From contig OZ005652.1 of assembly GCA_963930645.1 (NCBI GenBank), forward strand, positions 315,152,652 through 315,216,651: 64,000 nt of DNA, written 5' to 3'. The notes beneath the pieces were generated by a model, which was given only the letters and a program-made list of their open reading frames with translations, was not told the origin of the DNA and made no database searches. Within the stretch, counting starts at the first letter, position 1. The number at the start of each line of letters is the position of its first letter. The position numbers were made by a program, and so were the translations under genes. Below, piece after piece: positions 12,281 to 20,471 of the stretch. The stretch is from Salticus scenicus. Taxonomy: Eukaryota; Arthropoda; Arachnida; Araneae; Salticidae.

Positions 12281-13435
12281 ATGCCGTTTAAGAAATATGG
12301 AAATTCGCATGTAACCCAATGCAGGACAAAGAAATGTGCACAAACCTTAGCTCACCCTTAGTCAAAAAGAAAATTAGGTGCAGTTGAAAATCAAAAAGAT
12401 AAGAAAAATAACAAGAAAAAGAAACTTTACAGCCAAACTACAGAAAAACGTAAAGAACAAAATAGAAAAAGTATGCAGAGAGCAAGAGAAAGTCTAATGC
12501 TACTATTACACACAACAAGTTTTCGCACAACTTTTGAGACAATTGTTAATTTGTCTCAAATCACGTCAATGCCCAGTGTAATAGGAATTGGGAATACAAA
12601 CAATTTTTTCTGGCTAGTCAGACTGTGAGAAGACAGCTCCTTATGGGCCGAGAAAACACAGCGCTGGCGTGCCTTGACATGTACTGTACACCGTGCAAAC
12701 CAGTTTTTAAAACAATTTTTGATTCAACTATTGTAACTCTCTTTCCGATTACGGCTTCCAAAAATAGGAACAAAAATTGGCTCAAATGAAAGTCACGTGA
12801 AACATCTTTGTGTGTAATAGGAGCATAAGAAATGATCTCGCAAGACATGAAGAAGAAAAAACTAAAGAAAGATAAATATGTCACAGAAGGAAGAAAACTA
12901 TAGTTGAAATGTCTGAACGAATGAAAAGAAGTGTTAGGAAAAAATGGAAGAACCAAAAAAGAAATCAAAGGGAGAGATTGAAGAAACAGCATAAAAATCT
13001 TTGAAGAACATCTCAGAGATGATACACCTCCTGAGACACCTCTTTAAGCAGCCATAAACATCACACTACCACTAATTAATCCATCTCTGACAACAAGACT
13101 ATCTGTATTATCATCTAGTAGATTAGAAAGTGGAAGAAAAAGGTCGAAAAAGAACAGTGAAAGGCTTCGTGAAGAAAACAAAAAATTGGTTAGAAAGCTT
13201 GAAAAATACAAAAAGCATGTGCAAAGATCTAAGGATGTAAGTAAAAAAATAATACTACTGATTCTGAAACACCCAAGAGAAAAGTGAAAAAAAATTATCA
13301 CAGAAGCAAATTGAAAAGAAATTAAAAAATGTATTATTTTTGGCAAGGTTTTAAAAGAGCCAATAAAAGAAAGTTTTAAAGGCGAAAAATCCAAACAGAA
13401 ACTTAAAGAAGTCTTCCAAGTTTTAACAGGAAATA
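12281..13435 (+). pseudogene. Degraded coding region of unidentified, probably transposon-borne, protein
   Basis: From ATG 12281 a frame of about 74 codons has a single stop. It opens M-P-F-K-K-Y-G-N-S-H and becomes very Lys/Arg/Gln rich (K-N-N-K-K-K-K, K-R-K-E-Q-N-R-K). A MITE interrupts it at 12503-12820. Beyond it are further basic pieces in shifting frames: M-S-E-R-M-K-R-S-V-R-K-K-W, then D-D-T-P-P-E-T-P, then S-G-R-K-R-S-K-K-N followed by a coiled-coil-like E-E-N-K-K-L-V-R-K-L-E-K-Y. The last part, K-V-L-K-E-P-I-K, runs into the Helitron insertion at 13436 and continues at 16215. I do not recognise the family by name; the layout (basic N-terminus, basic coiled coil) is reminiscent of uncharacterised transposon proteins. 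Frameshifts and stops show it is dead. Confidence 0.5.
12503..12820. mobile_element. TIR-bearing MITE of unassigned class
   Basis: About 318 bp bounded by inverted copies of CTATTACACACAA. It interrupts the basic coding frame between 12500 and 12825. No coding capacity. I could not define a convincing target duplication, so the superfamily is left open. Confidence 0.6.
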
Positions 13436-13549
13436 CTAGCTGGCTTCGCCCGCTAGCGGATCAGTATTTTCAAATGAATCACTAAAAATAATGAATCATT
13501 AACAAAAACTTTTAGTGTTAAGAAAAGAAATTAAAAAAAAAAAAAAAAA

Positions 13550-13990
13550 ACTTTCTGATTGGGTAAAAAGTCGGGCCGGGTCCCCACGCGCTGCGCGCGT
13601 GTAATTCTTCCCTGACCCTACGTGCCCCCTAAAAAAAATCATTTCTGATCGGGTAAAAACTCGCACCGGGTCCCCACTGCCTTCGGCAGCGCAGTACCGT
13701 GTGCGCTGCGCGCGCACAACTGAAGGGATACACGCGCTGCGCGCGCGTATTCCTTCCCTGGCCCTACGTGCCCCCTAAAAAAAATCATTTCTGATCAGGT
13801 AAAAACTCGCACCGGGTCCCCACTGCCTTCGGCAGCGCAGTCCCGTGCGCGCTCACGCGCGTATTCCTTCCCTAAGCCTTCGTGCCCCCTAAAAAAAATC
13901 ATTTCTGATCGGGAAAAAACTCGCACCGGGTCCCCACTGCCTTCGGCAGCGTAGTCGCGTACGCGCTGCGCGCGCACAAGTTAAGGGATA
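13550..13990. repeat. GC-rich tandem array in element C
   Basis: Four diverged copies of a 110-160 bp unit containing CTGATCGGGTAAAAACTCGC, the hairpin CTGCCTTCGGCAG (5-bp stem, 3-base loop) and palindromic GCGCGCTGCGCGCGC-like runs. The GC content contrasts sharply with the surroundings. Similar units are in element E (36270-36590). Confidence 0.8.
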
Positions 13991-14079
13991 TGCGCGCGGT
14001 GCATGCCTATTTCTTCTCCACCCTTTCAGGCCCTCTTAATTAACCTACGTATACCAATTTTGAACGATCTAACTCATTT

Positions 14080-15490
14080 GGCTGAGATGCAAAAGAAAAC
14101 GTAATCAGGACACCTCAAAACGTGTAAATCTGTTGAAAACTTTCGATAATTTAAAAGAACTTTAAAATATCTTTCGAATGATGTATTAAAAAAAATTGAA
14201 TCATAATTAGAAATTGAAATATTGAAATTTGAAAATATTACAGCGCCATCTGGCGGTACAAATATCTGTATTCCACTGTTTGATTCCATTTCAAAAAAGC
14301 TTTCTAATGATGTCTTACTTATGAAATTATTTTAATTAGTAGCTGAGATACAAAAGAAAACTAATTCAGGACACCTCAAAACGTGTAAATCTGGTGAAAA
14401 CTTTCGATAATTCAAAAGAACTTTAAAATATCTTTCGAATGATGTATTAAAAATAATTTAATCATAATTAGAAATTGAAATATTGAAATTTGAAAATATT
14501 ACAACGCCATCTGTCGGTAGAAATTTCAGTATTCCACTGTTCCATTCCAATTCAAAAACGCTTTCTAATGATGTATTACTTATGAAATTATTTTAATTAG
14601 TAGCTGAGATACAAAGAAAACTAATTCAGGACACCTCAAAACGTGTAAATCTGGTGAAAACTTTCGATAATATAAAAGAACTTTAAAATATCTTTCGAAT
14701 GATGTATTAAAAAAAATTTAATCATAATTAGAAATTGAAATATTGAAATTTGAAAAAAATACAGCACCATAAGAGAAAACTGATTCAGGACACCTCAAAA
14801 CGTGTAAGTCTCGTGAAAACTTTCGATAATTTAAAAGAACTTTAAAATATCTTTCGAGTGATGCATTAAAAATAATTTAATTATTATTAGAAATTGAAAT
14901 ATTGCAATTTGAAAATATTACAACGCCATCTGGCGGTAGAAATTTCTGTATTCCACTGTTCGATTCCAAATCAAAAAAGCTTTCGAATGATGTATTACTT
15001 ATGAAATTATTATAATTAGTATCTGAGATACAAAAGAAAACTCATTCGGGATACCTCAAAACGTGTAAATCTGGTGAAAACTTTCGATAATATAAAAGAA
15101 CTTTAAAATATCTTTCGAATTAAGTATTAAAAATAATTTAATCATAATTAGAAATTGTAATATTGAAATTTGAAAATATTACAACGCCATAAAAGAAAAC
15201 TGATTCAGGAGATCTCAAAACGTGTAATTCTGTTGAAAACTCTCGATAATTTGTAAGAACTTTAAAATATCTTTCGAATGATGTATTAATAATTTCATCA
15301 TAATTAGAAATTGAAATATTGAAATTTGAAAATATTACAGCGCCATAAAAGAACACTGATTCAGGAGACCTCAAAACATGTAAATATGTTGAAAACTTTG
15401 AATTATGTAAAAGAACTTTAAAATATCTTTCGTATGATGTATAATAAATAAATGAATCGTAATTAGAAATTGAAATACGCGTATTAGAAT
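14080..15490. repeat. Tandem array of about 260-bp and about 160-bp units in element C
   Basis: Seven units, each with CACCTCAAAACGTGTAAATC followed by GAAAACTTTCGATAAT and ATCTTTCGAATGATGTATTA. Full units are about 260 bp and include GCGCCATCTGGCGGTA; three later units are shortened to about 160 bp by loss of the segment after the GCGCCAT. Element E carries two related units. Confidence 0.85.
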
Positions 15491-16214
15491 ATTGCAAAAA
15501 TGTCCGGCGTGTAAAGATAAAATTTAATTTGCAATTAAAATGTAAATCTTTTGTTTATTGACCAAAATCGATGAAATTTGAAATGCAAGTTTGTTTTGTG
15601 GTGTAAATATTATATACTAAATAAAATGTGTAAAATTTGAAAAATTGAAGAAAATAGAAAATTGCAATTTTTAATCGCAGTACGAAACACGTGACTTCAT
15701 TAAATACCAGATGTGTTTCCGTTGAAGACTGCTGTAGACGAAAAGTCTGCAAAGCTAAGATTCTTGTGATTTGTTGCCAATATTTTTTTATAGTTTAGTT
15801 AATTTTAAAAAATCTAATTGTCCGATCGATAAGCCGTTTAAACCATCGGTTTAAGAAAAAAAAGCCCTTTCCAATGGTATCTTGTTTGTAGCAATACGAC
15901 TGATATTTCTAATTTATTTTCCACCTTTTCCGTAAAAATGTTGCTTTTTAAGCATTTAATCATGAATTCTGGGTCATTTTTCGTTAGACAATGGTCGACA
16001 TTTTAATTAATATCTCTGCTAATTAGGGTCGCATCATTTAGCAAATTAGATAACCCAGATCTGCGATAAATTCTCTGTCCATCGGTACCTGTTCGAAGTC
16101 CGTGCGACCTTTAGCGGCGGAGCCTTAGCTGCGTCAAGCCGTTTCTCACAGACAGACAGACACACACACACACACACACACATACACGCGTACAGATTTT
16201 AATAATATAGGAGA

Positions 16215-16250
16215 TAGCAAGGGAATACAAGTATCTTCAACATATCAGAT
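16215..16250 (+). pseudogene. Continuation of the coding relic beyond Helitron C
   Basis: The frame ending at 13435 continues here as an A-R-E-Y-K-Y-L-Q-H-I type sequence and then runs into an A tract (16259-16280) and GAAT repeats. This is the right-hand half of the interrupted exon. Confidence 0.6.
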
Positions 16251-16432
16251 AAATCACATAAAAAAAAAAAAAAAAAAAAAGAATGAATGAATGAATGAAA
16301 GAATATGCGGAACAACCAGTTATTTTCCTACTATTTTCATTTTTCAAAAGAATTAAAGTAAAAATATTTGCTGATTATTTTCTAAAACACAAATAAAACA
16401 ATATGGATGAAAAGATACAACCGACCCATTCC

Positions 16433-16834
16433 TAACCCATTCTGGCCGTCAGGAGGCGGGCTGTTCTTCCACTGGAGATCGTCTGCCTATTTTTATGTTT
16501 TATTGATTGGCAACATGGTTTTTTCTGATGATAAAAAGTTTTGTTTTTCTGTTGTAAAAAAGAAGGAATGTGAATCCGTAAGGATGTGAAAGAGCGTTCT
16601 GACGCTCGACAGCTAATATTAAATATTGTGATAGCTGCAGATATTAATGAAACAATTATGTATTATAAATGTAAATAGTGCGTCTAATTAAACGTTTATG
16701 TCGTGAAACTTGAGCTGTGTTTATTTCGACAACTTTGTGATTACTTAGAACAAGCCGGCGAAAAAGAACAAGACCTGTCAGGTAAGAAATATATTATCCT
16801 CTTTCTTATGAAATTTATAAAACCTGAAGGGACA
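16433..16834 (+). repeat. 5' LTR of the BEL/Pao element
   Basis: 402 bp, ending GGGACA. The start reads TA where the 3' LTR has the canonical TG. Just upstream, GACCCATTC (16423-16431) duplicates the first bases of the LTR, so the true start may be at 16422 with an 11-base duplication. The LTR carries the promoter and the polyadenylation region in such elements; no clear TATA box was identified. Confidence 0.93.
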
Positions 16835-16839
16835 TTTAA

Positions 16840-16857
16840 TGGCGCCCGTTCACAGGG
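16840..16857 (+). other. Primer-binding site
   Basis: TGGCGCCCGTTCACAGGG starts five bases after the 5' LTR. A TGG start is expected for pairing with the CCA end of a tRNA. The opening TGGCGCCCG resembles tRNA-Lys-primed sites; the exact tRNA is not established. Confidence 0.75.
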
Positions 16858-17376
16858 GCCCCGGTAGAAAAATTTGTTCTAAGTAATAAATTCTAATTTG
16901 TTCTAATGAATAAAGTATAGAAATAGAATATAATTTATTCTAATTGAAATATGATCTCATTTTTATGAGAAGATAACATTAAAAATTTGAAATACTTTTT
17001 GTAAGTATTATTGAGAATAATTTTGAAAACATAAAATGTATGTTTAATTTTGAACTGCTCATTTGATATTTGGAGCAATATGAAGAATTTGTTTATGTTG
17101 AAGAAAATGTTAATACATATTCTATGAATGCATATTTTGATTTTACATTGATTTTGCATATTTTGATTTAATAAAGAAGATTATTATTTTATATGAAAAT
17201 TGTTATTTTGAATCAAAGTGTTTCGAAAATTGAATGTTTTTGTTCTCAAAACATTATTTAGAATTCTAAAATTTCTTCCCAGAATTACTTTCGATTTCGG
17301 AATATTTTTTGTTCTCGTTTTATGAAGCTTTGATTTGAAGTGTTTGTTTATTATTTTATCAGACTTTATTTGAATT
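16858..17376 (+). other. Leader between primer-binding site and gag
   Basis: AT-rich, about 520 bp. No conserved open frame. Presumably the untranslated leader that would hold packaging signals. Confidence 0.6.
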
Positions 17377-18300
17377 ATGGAAGCCGCAACTAAATTACGC
17401 GGTTCTTATCGAGGTACCTTTACAAAATTTACTGAAAAGGTAAAAAACCTTTTAGAAACTGAAACTTGTGACATCGATTCTTGTGCTGGGTTCTTAGCAC
17501 AGTTACAAGAAAAATATTCCAGAGTTGAAACGCTTGATAAAGAAATTCTTCAAATTTTACAAGTTGATGAAAAATGTACTCAGACCATGTTGGATAGCGA
17601 AATCGAAAGTGCTGATAATTATAGTAGTACTTATATTGATTTAAAAACAAAACTTGAACGTAGAATAAATTTACCTTCGGATTTAAATTCAAGTGTACTT
17701 GAAAACGAAAGTAATTCTAAAAGAAGTTTTAAGTTACTAAAAATTGAATTACAAAAGTTTGATGGTAATTTAAAGGACTGGTTATCATTTTGGGGATTAT
17801 TTAAGAAAATTCATGAAGATCCAAATATTTCGGAGGTAGATAAATTTCAGTATCTACTTCAATCTACTCAAAAGGGGTCTAGAGCCAGAGAAGTCGTAGA
17901 ATCTTTTCCCGTAACAGCTGAGAACTATTCACAAGCGGTTGATTGTTTACATACAAGATTTGGCAGGGAAGATGTACTAATTGAAGTTTATGTTAGGGAA
18001 TTATTAAGCCTTGTGCTAAGTAATACTGTAAATCAGGAACATAAATTACCAGTTGTGAAGCTTTATGATAAATTAGAAACACAGTTACGATCTTTAAAAA
18101 TGCTTGGTGTAACAAGCGATAAATATGCCTCAATGTTATACCCGTTAGTTGAATCTTGTTTACCAATAGATCTTTTGCGTATTTGGGAAAGACACTTGAA
18201 TTCTGTTTCTCTTAGTTCGGAAGATAAATCTTTTAATAAATTAGAAACTTTAATGCAGTTTTTACATAATGAAATTCAAGGTGAAGAAAAAATTAATTAA
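17377..18300 (+). CDS. Gag-like protein (DUF1759 type) of the BEL/Pao element
   Basis: A 307-codon frame from ATG 17377. Residues about 1-100 form a helical, Glu/Lys-rich N-terminal region. Residues about 120-270 match the DUF1759 gag core of Pao-type elements: K-F-D-G-N-L-K-D-W-L-S-F-W, then F-Q-Y-L-L-Q, then L-H-T-R-F-G-R-E. Gag assembles the cytoplasmic particle holding the RNA. The TAA at 18298-18300 lies in the same frame as the pol frame that follows, with 48 open bases before the next ATG. The element therefore probably had one continuous gag-pol frame and this is a single stop. Either a mutation or stop readthrough is possible; one copy cannot decide. Confidence 0.9.
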   Translation: MEAATKLRGSYRGTFTKFTEKVKNLLETETCDIDSCAGFLAQLQEKYSRVETLDKEILQILQVDEKCTQTMLDSEIESADNYSSTYIDLKTKLERRINLPSDLNSSVLENESNSKRSFKLLKIELQKFDGNLKDWLSFWGLFKKIHEDPNISEVDKFQYLLQSTQKGSRAREVVESFPVTAENYSQAVDCLHTRFGREDVLIEVYVRELLSLVLSNTVNQEHKLPVVKLYDKLETQLRSLKMLGVTSDKYASMLYPLVESCLPIDLLRIWERHLNSVSLSSEDKSFNKLETLMQFLHNEIQGEEKIN

Positions 18301-18348
18301 GCGACAAGTGGATTTGGTTTTGAAAACAAACCCAAGAAATTTAACACA

Positions 18349-20448
18349 ATGAAATCTAAAAATTTTCTAACACACAATAAAATTATTCCAACAGGTATGG
18401 AACTTTTAACCTCGTCCCAAAGTAAACAAAACCGAGAGCAAGAGCGCGTGTTCTGCGATAAACCACATCTAAGTGCGGAATGTAGAAAAGTAGCAAACTT
18501 GACTTATGATCAAAGAAAACAAAATGTTATGAAAAGGGGAGGCTGCTTTAAATGTTTAAAATTGAACCACATTTCTAGTTCGTGTAGAAGTAGATGTAAC
18601 TGTGCGATTTGTGGGAAACCCCACCATACTCTTCTCTGTAAGAATGATCCGAAATCAGCTGCGCACGCACAAAGGGTTAAAAATGACAAGAATACTTCCG
18701 ATCAAGATACAACATTATCAAATGTTTCATCAACTCCCAGTGTTTTGCTACATACACTCGTGATTAATTTAAGAGGTGAAAACAGAATTTTAAAAATTCG
18801 GGCGATTATTGATTCCGCTTCCCAAAGGTCTTACATCTTAGAAAACACTGCAAAAAAGATTGGATACAAGCCAATAAGAAAAGAAAAACTGAAGCATTCC
18901 TTATTTGGTGGTTCGAACACGAATACTTTGACACACAATGTTTACAAAGCTTACCTTTCTGATGTCAGCGAAACTTATCGTTGCAATTTTGAAGTTTTGA
19001 GTCAGCCTACAATTTGTTTTACTATGCCACCGGTCACTCAAGAACTGTGTGAAGATGATTTATCAGGTACGGGGATAGATTTAGAAGATTGCCTTAACCC
19101 CATAGAGCTCCTTATAGGTGCAGATGTAGCTGGCAAATTAATGACAGGAAAGCTGAAGAATCTGAAATCCGGCCTGACCGCTATTGAAACAAGGCTAGGT
19201 TGGACTGTTATGGGACGCACTAAGAAGTTTACTGAAGATACTGAAAACCTTGTAGTCACTTCGATGTTAGCTAGAGAAGTAAAAATTTCTGATCTGTGGG
19301 AACTAGATGTCCTAGGAATTAAGGATCCTGCAGAGAAACAGTCAAAGGAAGAACTTGAAGAAGCATCCAAAAATCATTTTGAGAAAACTCTAAGTAGAGA
19401 TGATGACGGACGCTATGTTGTAAAATTACCATGGATAGAAGGACACCAAGAACTCCCAGATAACAAAACAATTGCTGAACGAAGGCTAAAATCAACTGTG
19501 AGGACTCTGAAGAATAAGGGTCTTATTGAAGATTATGAAGAAGTTTTTTGTCAGTGGCTTGGTGAAGAAATAATTGAAGAAGTAAATACTGATGAATTCG
19601 AGAAGATAGATTGCCATCATCTGCCTCATAGAGCAGTTATAAAAGAGCATTCAACGACAACAATTCGTCCTGTTTTCGATGCTTCTGCAAAAGAAAAGAA
19701 CAGTTACTCTTTGAACGATTGCCTAGCTAAAGGTCCAAACTACTTGGAGTTGATTCCTAACATTTTGAATAAATTTCGTTTGAACAAGTATGGGGTAGTA
19801 TCAGACATTCGCAAAGCATTTCTACAAATAAGAATAAATGAAGAAGATTGTGATTTTCTAAGATTTCTGTGGTGGGAGGGCGGTGATCCTAATAAAGTGA
19901 AGATTTACAGACATCGTCGAGTAGTATTTGGGGTAAACTGCAGCCCATTTCTTTTAGGAGCTACTCTAAATTTCCACCTAAGTAATGTTCCAGATTATTT
20001 GCAAGAGACTGCTTCTAAACTTAAAAACTCTATGTATGTCGACAACTGTGTTACAAGTTGCAGTTCCGAAGATGAAGTAGTTAATTTTATGGCACAATCT
20101 AAAGAAATCATGTTAGCGGGATGTTTTGATCTTAGAGGATGGATAGGTAATGGTCTACCACCAAGTGTGTACGGAATTCCTGAAGAAGATTTTCCAGAGA
20201 CTGTCTCAGTTTTGGGCTTAAATTGGAATATTTTGGAAGATACTCTATACTGTAGTTTAAAGTTTGATGAGTGCGAAAATGCAAATCTAAGTAAGCGATT
20301 TATCCTGTCCTTAGCAAGTAAGATTTTTGACCCCATTGGGTTTCTCTGTCCTGTCACTTTAATTGCAAAGATCATAATGCAAGAATGTTGGCGTAGGAAA
20401 CTGCCCTGGGATGCCAAGCTACCAGATGACATCGAGAAAAATATCTGA
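18349..20448 (+). CDS. Pol N-terminal part: zinc knuckles, protease, reverse transcriptase
   Basis: A 699-codon frame, same phase as gag. Zinc knuckles lie at residues 36-97: a partial first (C36, H40, C45), a complete C66-x2-C69-x4-H74-x4-C79, and C85-x2-C88-x3-H92-x4-C97. The aspartic protease active site is D155-S-A. Reverse transcriptase covers about residues 430-640: V-F-D-A-S (D444), S-D-I-R-K-A-F (D486), and Y-V-D-N at 563-566, where the second Asp of the usual YVDD is Asn. It ends at TGA 20446-20448 because of a one-base shift just after an A run at 20436-20440. The next frame picks up RNase H directly, so this frame would originally have been longer. The start at 18349 is only the first ATG after the gag stop. 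Confidence 0.9.
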   Translation: MKSKNFLTHNKIIPTGMELLTSSQSKQNREQERVFCDKPHLSAECRKVANLTYDQRKQNVMKRGGCFKCLKLNHISSSCRSRCNCAICGKPHHTLLCKNDPKSAAHAQRVKNDKNTSDQDTTLSNVSSTPSVLLHTLVINLRGENRILKIRAIIDSASQRSYILENTAKKIGYKPIRKEKLKHSLFGGSNTNTLTHNVYKAYLSDVSETYRCNFEVLSQPTICFTMPPVTQELCEDDLSGTGIDLEDCLNPIELLIGADVAGKLMTGKLKNLKSGLTAIETRLGWTVMGRTKKFTEDTENLVVTSMLAREVKISDLWELDVLGIKDPAEKQSKEELEEASKNHFEKTLSRDDDGRYVVKLPWIEGHQELPDNKTIAERRLKSTVRTLKNKGLIEDYEEVFCQWLGEEIIEEVNTDEFEKIDCHHLPHRAVIKEHSTTTIRPVFDASAKEKNSYSLNDCLAKGPNYLELIPNILNKFRLNKYGVVSDIRKAFLQIRINEEDCDFLRFLWWEGGDPNKVKIYRHRRVVFGVNCSPFLLGATLNFHLSNVPDYLQETASKLKNSMYVDNCVTSCSSEDEVVNFMAQSKEIMLAGCFDLRGWIGNGLPPSVYGIPEEDFPETVSVLGLNWNILEDTLYCSLKFDECENANLSKRFILSLASKIFDPIGFLCPVTLIAKIIMQECWRRKLPWDAKLPDDIEKNI

Positions 20449-20471
20449 AATGGGAAAATGCATTAAAATGC

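Larger units (their letters stand above)
13436..16214 (-). mobile_element. Non-autonomous Helitron-like element C
   Basis: On the minus strand it starts TCTCCTATATTATTAAAA after an A and ends CTAG (plus-strand 13436-13439) followed by T, with a GC hairpin (GCTAGCGGGCGAAGCCAGC region) just inside the end. Removing it joins 13435 to 16215 and restores an open frame, which fixes the boundaries and the A/T insertion site without target duplication, as Helitrons do. Internally it is mostly two tandem arrays (13550-13990 and 14080-15490) and a CA repeat at 16157-16182. It shares its arrays with element E at 36168. Confidence 0.8.

Noticed and set aside
12618..13394. Two minus-strand open frames (124 and 116 codons) rich in Phe and Ser
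   Set aside because: They are antisense to the basic plus-strand coding relic and MITE; the Phe/Ser bias mirrors Lys/Arg codons on the other strand.
13499..13977. Two similar minus-strand open frames starting M-R-A-Q-R
   Set aside because: They are the translated GC-rich tandem repeat inside Helitron-like element C; similarity between them is due to the repeat.
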